Assembly (NCBI RefSeq): GCF_002288925.2
Contig: NW_022098000.1
Coordinates: forward strand, 21,861,205 to 21,925,204
From: Delphinapterus leucas
Lineage: Eukaryota; Chordata; Mammalia; Artiodactyla; Monodontidae
DNA length: 64,000 nt
Direction of reading: 5' to 3'
Position 1 is the first letter of the stretch, and every line of letters starts with the position of its first letter. This document shows positions 1 through 11,774 of the stretch, piece after piece. The notes beneath the pieces are model-generated. The model was not told the DNA's origin and made no database searches. It was given only the letters and a program-made list of their open reading frames with translations. The position numbers and the translations under genes are program-made.

Positions 1-56
1 GATGCCAAGTCGGGCTAATGCTGCTAGTCTGGGGCCAAACTTAGAGAACCACTGAC
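1..56. mobile_element. MER5-like DNA transposon tail
   Basis: The first bases end in '...cttagagaaccactg', the typical end of a MER5/hAT-Charlie relic. Only its end is in the window. Confidence 0.5.
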
Positions 57-856
57 TTGGGTGACTTGACGCTGGTGCTGGACTGCTCTGTAAGTGTCTT
101 ATACTCTCCCCAGTAATTGCCTTTCATAAAGAAAGCCAAGACTATACTCACAGAGCAAAATTCTATGAGACTCAGAAGTAAATATTGAACCATGATTCAG
201 TTAGAAAGATGTTCGATGGCACGGAACAGAAACTTGACCACAGAAGCTTAACCTGATAGCAGTTTATTATTTTCTCACATTCTCCAGTAGACCAGAAGCT
301 ACCCAAAGCTGGTGAGATGATTCCACATGACCAGGGGCTCAGGCTCTTGCTAGCTTTTTTCTCTGCCACCCTTGGTAAATGGCTATTGACCTCACAGTCA
401 CAAGATGGCTGCTGCACCTCCAGGTATTGCCTCTGTACTCTAGGCAGGAAGAAGATGAAAGATGAAGAGGATATGCATGTGGGAGCTTTTCTGGAAGTTC
501 CTCTATAGACTTCTGTTCCCATCTCATTGGCCAGAACTATGTCTATGGCCACATATAACTTCGAAGGAGTCTGAGAGCAATCATAGTTTTAGCTCAACAC
601 TTGTTGACCCAAATAAAATGGGGTCCAGTTAATAAGGAAAGAAAGAAGAATGGGTGGTAACCAGCAGTCTGTCTCAGCATTCACCTGCTCAACTCCCAAA
701 GATCCCACACTGTGTACTCAGGCCAAGTCCACATCCTGAACTAAACCAACTACACAATAGCTGAAGGGCCAAAGGAAGCACATGGAGAGACTTTCCACAC
801 CAGCATTTCTTGTTGAAGGCAAATGGGTATGATACGAAAAGGGTAAACTCTGGGTT
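57..856. other. Intergenic, nothing recognised
   Basis: No gene and no repeat I can name. ORFs are short and without similarity to known proteins. Confidence 0.5.
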
Positions 857-867
857 AGAACTTGTTT

Positions 868-1078
868 ATTTTGTTTATTTATTTTTTTTGCAGTTCGCGG
901 GCCTCTCACTGTTGTGGCCTCTCCCGTTGCGGAGCACAGGCTCCAGACGCGTAGGCCCAGCGGCCATGGCTCACGGGCCTAGCCACTCCGCGGCATGTGG
1001 GATCTTCCTGGGGCACGAACCTGCGTCCCCTGCATCGGCAGGCGGACTCTCAACCACTGCGCCACCAGGGAAGCCCCA
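868..1078 (-). mobile_element. CHR-type tRNA-derived SINE
   Basis: The reverse complement has the 'cttccctggtggcgcagtgg' head, CHR body and terminal A-rich tail (a T-run on the plus strand). Flanked by an 11-bp near-perfect target duplication (agaacttgttt at 857-867, agaacctgttt at 1079-1089). Confidence 0.93.
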
Positions 1079-1709
1079 GAACCTGTTTCTTTTTATGGGA
1101 CGTCTGTGAAGTTTTATTATGCTTACGTATATAATGACTTTCCAAGACAAGCTTAAACATGCTGTGTTTCCCAAGTTATTTGACAGCAGAAGCTTTAAAA
1201 CAATTTTCCTGGAGTATCTCCCTGAACTAATTTCCATGGGACTTTTGCCAGGAAACCCTGATCCATACAGTATCAATTAGGAGCATATTTTCAGAGCCCC
1301 CATAGTCAGAAAAAGTAAGTATGCCCTTCTCGAATCAATGAGATAGTCCAATTTTTTTTCTATGGGGAAAGAAATGAAAATAGGAGGAGTTGGTGAGTCA
1401 GGACATGGGGTGTGGTTCTGGTCTGCTGTCTGATAACAGAGTGAACTTGACAAGGGCTTGCCCTCTCTGAAGTTCCTGCTCTCATTTGCAAAGTGAGATC
1501 TGTAGGCTATCACCAGGCTGCACCCCAACAAACTAAAAACCTGCAACTTCACAGCTCTTAGAAACATCAGGAAGGAATTCTGGATAACTCTTTGCTAATG
1601 GGAGACAAGAAATAAAAAGGCTTAAGATAGAAAAGTCTTTTAGAAGTCAAGAATAGTTTTAAGAGGAAAGGAATACCTTAATGAATAAGAAGGATGGAAA
1701 ATGTGGGAT
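1079..1709. other. Intergenic, nothing recognised
   Basis: No supported gene or nameable repeat. Confidence 0.5.
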
Positions 1710-2220
1710 TGCCTTAGTTTCCTATGGCTGCCTAACGATTGCCACAAACTTGGTGGCTTAAAACAACAACAAATTGAGTCCTGGAGATCAGAGCTCCGAC
1801 TTGGGTCTTACTGGGCTCAACCAAGGTGTCAGCAAGGCTGTATCCTTTTCTGGAGGCCCTGGGAGAGAGTCCATTTCCATGTATCTTCCAGTTTCTAAAG
1901 GGCTGCCCACACCCCTTGGCTTGTGGCTCCCCCCCACCCCCCCACCGGCCCATCTTCAAAACCAGCAACACTGCATCTCAGTGACCACCCTCCCCTGTCA
2001 CATCTGCCTCTCTGATCACAGCTGGGAGAAGGTCTCCCTTTTTAAGGAAACATGTGATTGGGTTGGGCACTGGTTGGGCATAATCCAGGATTACCACCCC
2101 CCAAGGTCCCTAACTTAACCACATCTGCTGCTTTGCCATGTAAGGTAACACATCACAAGTTCTGGGGATTAGGGTGTGGACATCTTTGGGAGTCGGGGTG
2201 GGCATTATTCTGCCTACCAT
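1710..2220 (-). mobile_element. MLT1-like MaLR LTR relic
   Basis: Begins 'tgccttagtttcctatggct' and passes through 'cacaaacttggtggcttaaa', the reverse complement of a MaLR LTR 3' end. It is diverged and carries internal insertions; the family assignment is from memory. Confidence 0.6.
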
Positions 2221-3410
2221 ATGGATGAAATCTATTGTTTAAAGAAGTGCAGGGGTTGAGAAACTAAAGGATGTTACGAAAAATTGAAATTAGTCTTAAT
2301 AATTTGCAGGGTACAAAGAGGTAGGGAGAGTTGATACAAAAAAAAAAATCCAAGAAAGGAGATAAGTGACAACATGAACAAAAATAGGACAACACTAGTT
2401 AACCGTGTTAGAAGCACTGAGCAGAATGGAGGCTTAGCGTGGGATTGCTTTTTTCTGTTACGTATCATCCCTTCACAAAACAGAACTAAACATCTAAAAC
2501 TCACATCATTTAAAAAGCAAGACTGTATTAGCATTAACTAAGTCAGTGCTGCAGGGCCTTGCTTGGCTTTCAGGGGTGGAAGGCTGTAGGGGGAGCCCCA
2601 AGCATGGTCTGAAATCATCACAGAGCCCCAGACAGCGTTTGGAAGAATTTACAGGAACCCGGTGTGGTGAGGGCAGCCTTGCCTTTGTTTAGTGGTTTCG
2701 GGCTGTGGAATGGAAAGGTACTTGGTATTTACATCCAAGGTGAGAGTGGGCTTGGGACCAAGGGTGGCCGAAGCATCAGTCCAAGGGTCAATAATGATGC
2801 CGAAAACGTGACCTCTATGCGCCAGTGCCGAATGGAACCTCAGAGACAGAGTTTTGGGTGAAGTAGAAAAGAATAGCTTTACTGCTTTTCCAGGCAAAGG
2901 GGGCCACAGCGGGCTCCTGTGGGAAGATTTGATGAGTTTTATAGCAATAGTTCAAGGGTAGGATTGCTGACAGGATTAGGGTGTGTGCAGGGCCTGCACT
3001 CCTCTAATCTGGTCACAGGTAATCTTCTTGGTGAGCTTCTCTGGTTCCTGGCCTCAGGTGGTTCCTGGCTGCTCTCCCCTTGATTAGCAACTGTTCGAAT
3101 CGCCCTTTGGAGCTCAGGGAAGGTCGTGGAGGCTGGATTCTGTTCCCTACAAACAAGAAAATGGAGAACAGAAAGGCTTCCTCGCCCAGGAGCCCCACAG
3201 GGTCCTGCTCGGTTTCAATAAGACAGGAAGAACCAAATTCCAGTAAACAGATCCAAGTGCAGGTATACACGGAGTCTCTCTCAGCCTCAGCACTGTTGGC
3301 GTTTGGGAGCAGATAACTCTTTGTTATCCTGCGGCTGTCCTGTGTGTTGTAGGAAGATTAGCTGCATCCCTGCATTATACCCATCTGATGCTGGGAGCAC
3401 CCTTCCTCAG
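2221..3410. other. Intergenic; possible diverged LTR fragment near 2840-3280
   Basis: No gene. The part around 'gaatagctttactgcttttc' (about 2870) resembles the end of a retroviral LTR in reverse orientation, but I cannot name the family and see no partner LTR or internal region. Confidence 0.3.
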
Positions 3411-3487
3411 GTTGTCACAACCAAAAATGTCCCCAGGCATTGCCAAATGTCCCTTGAGGGGAAACATCCCTAGTTGAGAACCACTGG
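3411..3487. mobile_element. hAT-Charlie type DNA transposon fragment
   Basis: Contains 'ttgtcacaaccaaaaatgtc' and ends in 'agttgagaaccactgg', typical of short non-autonomous hAT relics. Confidence 0.6.
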
Positions 3488-4169
3488 TGTAGACTGGAAA
3501 CCAGCGAGGAGAAGCAGCGAGCCAGAAGGTGAAGCCCAAGAACCTGCAGAGTTTCTCAGCCTGCCAGGACCCTCAGTGAGGGAGCCTTTGCCAGGTCCTT
3601 TGGCTGGAGCTTTCGGGCTATCAAGGAGCCACGAGGAGAGTCCAGCTGGTTTGCATGTTGGTCTCTAACTTGGCCTCCAGGTCAGGAGAGCTCAGGATCA
3701 TTTGTTCAGGGGTTACAAGCACAGGCTTTAAAAGGCAATTCACCTGGGCAGGTGACAGGCTTGTTTGCAGTATAAACAGCTTAGGATCTATTATCTTATT
3801 TCACTGCCAGCTCTTCTGACCCCTGGTTTGTAAAGGAGGGAGAAAAGGAGGACGGTGGAGATTCTGGGACCCAAGCCGGGCCACGTCAAGCCGACACAGA
3901 TTAGTTTGTTTAGATCGGAAAGAGTGCATCTTTGGTGGGTGAATTAGAATAGCGCGTCCCTCTGGGCGGGTCAGGAGCAGGGCTGGGAGAGCAGATGGCA
4001 TGTGATCTGCAGCCCTGGGCCCACCCAGCAGGGAGCCCAGCGAGCAGCTGCCCAGCCCAGGGAGGCCAATCTCCACCTCCCACTCTGCATCCCACGTATT
4101 CCAGGAGACAGACGTTCACATGTGAAAACCTTGGGACTCAGATGCGGCACTGGGGAGTCCCTAACTATG
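3488..4169. other. Intergenic, nothing recognised
   Basis: Relatively GC-rich unique-looking sequence; no supported gene. Confidence 0.4.
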
Positions 4170-4185
4170 AGAGATCCTAAACTTT

Positions 4186-4370
4186 CTTATTTTTTAAAAA
4201 ATATTTATTTGACTGCACCAGGTCTTAGTTGAGGCACGCGGGATCTTCGTTGCTGTGTGCAGGATCTTGGTTGCGGCATGTGAGATCTAGTTCCCTGACC
4301 AGGGATCAAACCCGGGCCCCCTGCATTGGAAGTGTGGAGTCTTAGCCACTGGACCACCAGGGGAGTCCCA
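4186..4370 (-). mobile_element. CHR-1-like SINE
   Basis: Reverse-strand SINE with a shorter, older body than the 200-bp CHR type. Perfect 16-bp target duplication agagatcctaaacttt at 4170-4185 and 4371-4386. Confidence 0.92.
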
Positions 4371-4844
4371 AGAGATCCTAAACTTTATACCAGCAGAATC
4401 AGCATTTCATACAACACATGGTCGAAAACAAAGGCAATGATTCTGTAGGAATGAGTGAAAGGTAGTTTAGAAATATTCTAAGTGAGGAAAGGAAAGAGTA
4501 AAATGGACAGTTAGAAGAGGTCGTACCTAGCTGCCTCTGTGCATCTTGCTGGATGAGCCTGTTCATTTATAACTTTAGGACCTAGATGATGAGGGGGCCG
4601 CAGAGGTGAACAAAAGCTGTGCGCTTTTACGAGTGAGGGCGGACCTCTGAGGGCTCTCCTAAGTTTCAAGCACCAATGGCCCAAGGCTGCTAGTTTAGGA
4701 GATGCCGTTCCCCAAAGCTACCCATGGTCTGCTGCATGCATTTCTGTGAACTTCCTTCGAGGACCCTGGAAGACCAACAGTGCTAATCCTCTTCCTGGAT
4801 GGGCAAGGTGTCATCCTGCCAAAGGGACAAAGAAAGACATTCTA

Positions 4845-5045
4845 TAATTTTTTTTTAAAAAAATATTTGATTTATTTATTTGGTTGCGCTGGGTCTTAGC
4901 TGCGGCAGGCGGGCTCCTTAGTTGTGGCATGCAAACTCTTAGTTGTGGAATGCACGTTGTACCTAGTTCCCTGACCAGGGATTGAACCCAGGCTCCCTCC
5001 ATTGTGAGCTCAGAGTCTTAACCACTGCGCCACCAGGGAGGTCCC
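4845..5045 (-). mobile_element. CHR-type SINE (older subfamily)
   Basis: Reverse-strand SINE ending 'accactgcgccaccagggag'. Perfect 15-bp target duplication aagaaagacattcta at 4830-4844 and 5046-5060. Confidence 0.92.
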
Positions 5046-5164
5046 AAGAAAGACATTCTAAATCAAGAAAACTCTCATTAAGCACAGAGGTTTCCCTGTG
5101 TTATAGATGGAGACCCAGAAGCACAGTCAGGCAAGCTGCTGACACTTGCAGGGCCTGGGGTGAG

Positions 5165-5460
5165 AGAGGATAAGTGTCCTTATAAGACAAACAGAGGAGA
5201 GACAGAGGGAGGAGAAGGGGAGGCCATGTGACCAGGGGGCAGACGTTGGAGTGATGCAGCCCCAAGCCAAGGAATGCTGGCAGCCATCCGGAGCTGGAGG
5301 AGAAAGAAAGGAGTCTCCCCTGGAGCCTTCAAAGGCAGCACTGCCCTGCCAACATCTGATTTCAGACTTCTGGCCCCCAGAACTGTGAGAGAATAATTTC
5401 CATTGTCTTTAGTCACCACATTTGTGGTAATTTGTTATGGCAGCCCTAGGAAATTAGAAC
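5165..5460 (+). mobile_element. MLT1-like MaLR LTR, 3' portion
   Basis: Runs from 'taagtgtccttataagacaa' to 'cccccagaactgtgagagaa' and 'tttgttatggcagccctagg', the characteristic end of MLT1 LTRs. Confidence 0.75.
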
Positions 5461-5465
5461 TCATT

Positions 5466-5712
5466 TCAATGATTACTAATATGTTGAGCATTTATTAAGG
5501 CCTGATTATGTGCCAGGCACTCTGCTAAGCTCCCCCCACTTATTTTTTCCAGCATTATCTCATTTAAGCCTCACAACAGCCTCATAAGATACGTACTTTT
5601 ATTATCCCCATATTACAGATGAGCAAAGTGAGGTTAAAACAGGCAAAGTAGCTTGCATGTCTTGTAAGCTGGGGTTGGACCCAGGTCTTTCTGACTACAA
5701 AGACCTCCTTTA
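5466..5712 (+). mobile_element. MIR SINE
   Basis: Contains 'gattatgtgccaggcactct', 'ttattatccccatattacag' and 'atgagcaaagtgaggttaaa', the MIR core and 3' part. Confidence 0.8.
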
Positions 5713-5795
5713 AGCACTCATGGAAGCCTCCCTGCCTGATTCATCCAGGCGGGTGGCTTCTGGCTGAGTGTCACGTGCTCTTTGTCCCCATACTT

Positions 5796-5807
5796 AAAAA
5801 GAGGCCC
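5796..5807 (+). repeat. Target-site duplication, 5' side of CWC15 retrocopy
   Basis: 12-bp direct repeat aaaaagaggccc, repeated at 6663-6674 after the poly(A) tail. Confidence 0.85.
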
Positions 5808-6667
5808 GGCGCAGAGGTTTCTGGGAGCCAAGAGTTATAATGGCGTCTGTATGATCTCCTGAGGCAACTGCATCGGAGCTCTGCCAAAGTGAGCGGCAGC
5901 AGGAAAGCAGACTCGTAGAAGATGACAACAGCAGCTAAGCCAACTTTTGAACCTGCAAGAGGGGGGAGAGGAAAAGGAGAAGGTGATTTGAGCCAACTCT
6001 CAAAGCAATATTCAAGCAGAGACCTACCCTCTCATGCAAAGATAAAATATAGACAGACCACTCAGGATGCCCCTGGAGAAGTTCGGAACCGTGATTTCAG
6101 GAGCGAGTTGGAAGAGAGAGAGAGCTGCTGCAAGAGAAAAAAACAGAGACCGGCCAACCCGAGAACATACAACCTCCTCTTCAGTGTCAAAGAAGCCTTG
6201 GTTGGTCCAGATTCCCGCTGCCAACCTCGATGCGCACGACCCTCTAGCAGGTGAGGAAGATGAAGATTTTGAAGAGGAGAGTGATGACGATGATACTGCA
6301 GCTCTTCTTGCGGAGCTGGAAAAAATTAAAAAAGAAGGAGCTGAAGAGCAGGCCAGGAAGGAAGGAGAACAAAAGGCTGAAGAAGGAAGGATTCGTATGG
6401 AAAACATTCTGAGGGGAAACCCTCTCCTTGATCTCACTGGCCCATCCCAGCCTCAGGCCAACTTCAAAGTTAAAAGAAGGTGGGATGATGATGTTGTTTT
6501 CAAGAACTGTGCAAAAGGTGTAGATGATCAGAAGAAAGACGAAAGATTTTTAAATGATATGCTGCGATCTGAATTTCACAGAATGTTCATGGAGAAATAT
6601 ATTAAATAGTACAGCTTTATGTGCTTAATGAAAGGCTGTAAAATGTAAAAAAAAAAAAAAAAAAAAA
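5808..6667 (+). pseudogene. CWC15: Processed pseudogene of CWC15 (spliceosome-associated protein)
   Basis: CWC15 is a component of the PRP19/CDC5L spliceosomal complex. This copy has no introns, ends in a poly(A) tract (6647-6667) and is flanked by a perfect 12-bp target-site duplication (aaaaagaggccc at 5796-5807 and 6663-6674), so it is an L1-mediated retrocopy. The ATG is at 5922 and the TAG at 6607-6609. The first frame starts [20 protein letters not shown]; after about residue 66 the reading frame changes to one holding the acidic [13 protein letters not shown] tract, the [10 protein letters not shown] core and the conserved end FMEKYIK. The 688-nt span is 2 nt short of the 690 expected for a 229-residue protein plus stop. 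The loss is a 2-bp deletion in the GA run near 6112-6124. Both frames are otherwise open, so it is fairly young, but it also has many substitutions. Confidence 0.95.
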
Positions 6668-6674
6668 GAGGCCC

Positions 6675-7184
6675 AATTCTTTTAGCACCCTCTCCCCCAA
6701 CCTTCAGCTCCTTATCACCACCTCAGAAGTGAGGTATTCTTCTAACTCAGTGGATCATGGGAACACCCTTTCCTGCTATAAAGAAACACTTTAGGCACAC
6801 ACAGTCACACGTAGTTCTTTGTACCTCTTTAGCCTCTGGGTCATTGGGGTTTATTTGCAGACGTTGCCAAGATGAATCAGAGATCTGGGGAAGCTATCTG
6901 TCCTTGGAGAAAGAGAGCCGCCAGGATGTTTTTATGTTAGTTTCTTTTTGCTGATTTTGAATTTGTGTGAAGACTATCTCCCTGTCCCAGGAGAAATAGT
7001 TAGAAAAGTTTATTTTCTTAAGACTTAAACTATATTCTCCAAGCTCACTAAACTATCGGAGCATCAACACTGGACTCTGCTGATGGCCTGATCTAGGAAG
7101 TGAGCATTTCTTTCCTTCTCTGCTTTTGTCCTATCTTTTGGGGACTAGATGGGATGTTTTTCTCTATCTGCTGATGACCCTGAT
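6675..7184. other. Intergenic, nothing recognised
   Basis: No supported gene or repeat between the CWC15 retrocopy and the TG repeat. Confidence 0.5.
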
Positions 7185-7524
7185 AACCGTGTGTGTATAT
7201 GTGTGTGTATGTGTTTGTGTGTGTATGTGTGTGTTTGTGTGTGTATATGTGTATGTGTGTGTATATGTGTGAGTTTGTGTGTGAGTGTGTGTATATGTGT
7301 GAGTGTACATGTGAGTGTGAGTTTGTGTGTGTGTGTATGTGTGAATTTCTGTGTGAGTGTGTATGTGTATGTGTGTTTGTGTGAGTGTGTGTGTATATGT
7401 GTATGTGTGTGAGTCTCTGTGTGTGTGTGTGTGTATGTGAGTGTGTTTGTGTGTGTATATGTGAGTGTGAGTTTGTGTGTGAGTGTGTGTGTATATGTGT
7501 GTGTGTTTGTGTGTGTGTATGTGG
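7185..7524. repeat. Imperfect (TG)n microsatellite, about 340 bp
   Basis: Long interrupted TG/GTAT/GAG tract (motifs tgtg, tatg, gagtg, tttgtg). All long frames across it (Cys/Val-rich or Thr/His-rich) are repeat translations, not genes. Confidence 0.95.
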
Positions 7525-8764
7525 TGGTGGTGGTTGGGGGAAGGGGGTCTGGATGAAGTGGTTACTCTTGTTGCCCTTTCTTTTCTTTCACACAAAGCTA
7601 CCCCGTTTTACAGGTGGAAACGTTGAGTCCTGGTACACTGAAAGGGTTTTCTCCAAGATAACTCCACCAGACAGACTTAATTACAAATGCTGGCTTATCC
7701 TCCCAGGAAGCCTTCCGTTTAGTGACAATGGGAGCTGTTATACAATGAATTTTGAGGCTAATTTTAAATTAAGTCATGTGCCCCTCCCATTGCTCTGACC
7801 CAAATATGAAGCACGGATTCTAAGTTGCACACAAAGGAAACTACAATCAGTCTGGAGGCCCCACAGGAGCAGTTTGGTTGATTACAGGAATGCGAGTCTT
7901 GTGTCTCAGCCCCTGCAAGGCTCCATCCCTTGGGATTCATGTGGCGTCCAGTTAGGGCCCTGCCTTGGGGACAGGGCAGAGGGGACCCCAGTCCAGTGCC
8001 AGGCCCCGGGACTGACCCTGGGTCATTATCTCTGCCAGATACCCAGAGCCATAAAGAGATGCTCCTCTAACCTCTCCTGTGCCTACCAACAGCAGCTGAT
8101 AGAGGTTTGAATCAAGTACCAAAATGTCCTCTTGGCCCCTTTGGGGGGTTGATAGTGAAAGGGAAGGACAGAGCCGGGACTGCCCACAATCCTTAAGGCA
8201 GCCGGGAGCTGAGAAGCGTTAGTGCAGACAGAGGGCTCTGGTTTAATAAAATGAAAACTTACCCCTGATCTCACCTTTCTGAACCACTTTTTTCTGTTCG
8301 AGGCTCCTGTACACAATCACTGGCTCCGGGAGCTTCCCTCCTCTTTCATTTCTCTAAACCAAAACCTGCTTCCAGGAAAGCATCTGATAAATTTATTTGC
8401 ATCAAGAAGAATGGACAAATGTTATCTTCTGGGGTGCATTTGCATTGTGAAGACTTAAAGCAAAAGTGATTGGTCTCTGTGCAATGTCAGAGTCAAAGAA
8501 ATTAGCTAAGAGGGGAGGGACCTGCTTAGGGGCAGGCAGTGCAGCAGGGGAAGGTGGGCAGGAAAATGAGTGGGAAAGCAGGACGTCATTTTCAGAAAGG
8601 AAGGCGAAGTCAGGAGAAGGGGTCTAGCAGCAGATAAAAGAGGTGATGGGAGCTGAGATGTGAGCATCAAACACCTTGAACTGAAAACTCATGTTGGAAG
8701 TTATCTGCTTTTCCCTTCAAATAAAACATTCAAGAAAAGCAAGTGTGTATGTAAAACTCAACCC
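7525..8764. other. Intergenic, nothing recognised
   Basis: Unique-looking DNA with no gene signal. Confidence 0.5.
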
Positions 8765-8985
8765 ATTTACTCTTTCATCCATTCACTCATCCAAATGCAA
8801 TTGTATTTACTATGTTCCATGTATCAGAGGCAGCCAGAAACAAGATACTTGAGGTCTCTCTACACAAGGAACCATGGAACATTCTCTCTAACTAGTGGGT
8901 GAGGCTAACAATAAACATAATTTCATGTGGTTGTAAGTGCTCTGAAGAAAATAAAACAGGTAAGGAGATGCAAGGGTGTTGGAGC
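8765..8985. mobile_element. Probable L2 LINE fragment
   Basis: 'tcatccattcactcatccaa', '...tactatgttccatgtatcag' and later 'aagaaaataaaacaggtaag' follow the order of an L2 3' end, with divergence. Confidence 0.5.
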
Positions 8986-9045
8986 TGAAGGGCAGTTGCC
9001 CGGGGGAGGGGTATCTAGATGAGGGGTAAGGAGAGACTTCTATTT

Positions 9046-9242
9046 AGGGTGGCCGGATTTAGCAAATAAAAATACAAGACAGACAGCTAAGTCTGAGTTT
9101 CAGATCGATGATGAAAACTTTTCCAGGATAAGTATGCCCCATGCAATATTTGGAGGCATACATGTACTACATGTACTAAAGTATTTGTCATTATTCTGAA
9201 ATTCAGTTGTAACTGAGTATCCTGCATTTTATCCTGTAATAC
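9046..9242. mobile_element. Palindromic MITE-like DNA transposon relic
   Basis: About 190 bp with inverted similarity. 'ctgagtttcagatcgatgat' (about 9093) pairs with the reverse complement of 'cattattctgaaattcag' (about 9189-9206). The outer arm starts 'gccggatttagcaaataaaa'. Family name not assigned. Confidence 0.6.
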
Positions 9243-9749
9243 CTCTCCTCCTCTGGGACCCCCATGGAGGAGTGTTCCAGGATAGAAAACAAGGAGTGCA
9301 AAGATTCCCAGGCAGGAATGAGCTTGGCTTGCTCAGGAAGCCCTCCGTGGTCAGATTCGAGGGAGCAGGGAGGACAGTGGTAGAGATGACCTCATGCAGG
9401 GGAGCAGGGGCCAGATCACGTGGGCCCCAGGCCAGTGTGAAAGCTTTGCATTTTATTCTGATCCGTGGAAGTCTGAGGAGAGCTCTCAGTACTGCAATTA
9501 TGCATTTTCACGAATACTCCAGTTTAGTATTGTGTTTTCCATAACAGGTGCCACTCACTTCGCTCTAAGACCAGATTTTAGGACTGGAGAGTAGTTGAAA
9601 CTGAGCAGGATTCTGCAGGGCCTTCTTGGGGACAGACCCCCTTGTCCCCTGCCTCTTGTTTGTAGAAAAGCTTTAGCCTCCTTGTCCTTCCCTGAGTTCC
9701 AAAGAGCAAATTTAATCAGAGAAATGAGAAAACACAGAAACAAAAGAAA

Positions 9750-10404
9750 ACGATGAAGCAGGACAAAATAAAAATAGTTGAGTCATAAAACAAAGTCAAG
9801 GACATTCAGTTCCTCCTCAAGGGTTATAGATAATATCTTGAGCCATATCCTTGAGTTGTTTTACAGATACTAAAACCCTCACCAGGTGGAAGAAATCAAT
9901 TGCTGACCACCAGCATGTAGACCCCAGACCAGCTGGAACCAGAAGGTTGATAATGTTAACTCCTGAAATACCACCCTGTTACCTCACCACCAACCAGTCA
10001 GAAGGATGCCCACGAGCTGATCAGGGATCTGGCAACCTTCACCCCTAATATTACCTTTAAAAACTCTTCCCCAGGGAATTTCCTGGTAGTCCAGTGGTTA
10101 GGACTCCACGCTTCTACTGCAGGGGGCATGGGTTCGATCCCTGGTCAGGGAACTAAGATCCCACGTGCCGTGTGGTGTGGCCAAAAATAAAAAAAAAATT
10201 TTAAAAACAACCAAAAAAAACCCTCCTCCAAAAGCCATGTGGGTGTTCAGGTCTTTCTAGCATGAGCTGCCAGTCCTCCTTTCTTGGTCCCACACTGGGT
10301 GCCTTGCAATAAACGCGGTACTTTCCTTCATCACAACCTGGTGTCAGTAGATTCGCTTTACTGCACATCAGGCAAGAGGACTTAAGTTGGGTTCAGTAAC
10401 ATAG
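9750..10404 (+). mobile_element. Solo endogenous-retrovirus LTR (ERV1-like), split by a SINE
   Basis: LTR-like features are a CAATAAA signal near 10308, the following 'ggtgtcagtagattcgcttt' region and a 'gttcagtaaca' end near 10404. No gag, pol or env frame lies next to it, so it is a solo remnant with no coding capacity. The 5' limit is uncertain. Confidence 0.6.
10074..10210 (+). mobile_element. CHR-1-like SINE inserted in the LTR
   Basis: tRNA-like head 'cctggtagtccagtggttag', then 'gggttcgatccctggtcagg' and an A-rich tail. It interrupts the LTR, so it is younger than it. Confidence 0.9.
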
Positions 10405-11469
10405 GTGACCCTGGCCTGAGGGAAAGTGAGCAATATCTCCCCTAAATTCACTTGACCTCCCCCATCTCCTTCCACCCATTCACTACTGTCTTCAGTTTTC
10501 CTAGCACTGGATAGTCTTTTATTATACCATAAGAAATGAGCTTAACATGCTATTGGTAGAAGAGATTCGGGGATTCAAATTCTTACTAGTGTGTAAATGA
10601 CTATTAGAAAGTGTTTTGAAAGTGAGGACGGAGAGAGCATGTAGGTCAAGGGAAGATGGGGAAAGAATAAAGAAGGGAAATTTGAGGGTGCTGATGTCAA
10701 GTGCCGGAGGCTTGACCAGTTCGCCTAGCTGTGACCCTGAAGCTGAGTGTTGGCTGAGTAGAAATACAAAGCAATTCGCCCCCCATCTCTGTTGAGATGG
10801 CCAAGAATCTCTTGGAAGAACGAGGCTGGCTGTGAACTGCCAGATGGCAGAGCAGTCAAAATATTTACTGTGAAGCCCACACTGTTTGGGAAAAGGCTGA
10901 ACTTGCATTCCTGCCGCAGACCTTGGCGGTCTCCTGCCTCCTCTGCCATTGGCCTCCGTGACTCACCGAGTGAATCATGGCTCATCTCCGCAGGGATTTA
11001 TCGATCTGAACCAGCCTCCCCTCTGGCCTTCCAGTAAAAGTTGCCCGGTGTCGAAAGGAGTCCTGACAGCATTTCTGTGAGAATGGCCCTGCCTTACTTT
11101 CCATGTAATGTCGGGGTTTAGGACTCAAAAATATTCTTGTGAGGTGAACAGAAAAGCAAGCATACTCTACATTTATACATGGGGAAACGGACTACAAACG
11201 GACCGTCTTGCCCCAGGTTTCAAGGGGATGAGCAGGAACTTGGACCTTGGACTTGGGTCTTTTCTAACACAGTAGGGGCTGTCAATTCACCTGGAAATTA
11301 TCTAACGACTCATGCAAGATCGCATAGCTTCTTGCTGCCTCTAAAACAAAATGTTGTTTTTCTATTAAACCACGGTTTAGACATCAAGAGCAGTATCCTC
11401 AAGGGGAAAGAGGGTGTCTTCAATTTTTTGCAAAGCACTCATTTCAGATAGGTTGAATCTCTGGGTAAT
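10405..11469. other. Intergenic, nothing recognised
   Basis: No supported gene or nameable repeat. Confidence 0.5.
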
Positions 11470-11774
11470 GGACTGACTGATTCTGTCAAAAAAATTTAAT
11501 GACTCTCCCATTATACAAATAATAAGTATTTATTGCAGAAACTTTGGAAATTTTAGAAAAACACAAGGGAGAAAATAAAAATCACCTGTAATCTTCCCAC
11601 TCAGATACAATCGCTGTTGACATTTTGATATGTATCCTTCTTGTCTTTTTACATACACATAGAACCATATTTTAACAAATTGGAAAAAATGTGGTATAAA
11701 CTGATTAATAACTCACTTTTTCATTTAATATTTCCACGACCATTTTTCTCACATGATTCAAGTTTTTTCAAGTT

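Noticed and set aside
2649..2897. Possible small gene on either strand
   Set aside because: Frames of 65-82 residues without recognisable similarity, in probable repeat-derived DNA.
7149..7798. Long Cys/Val-rich and Thr/His-rich open frames
   Set aside because: They are translations of the (TG)n microsatellite in different frames, not proteins.
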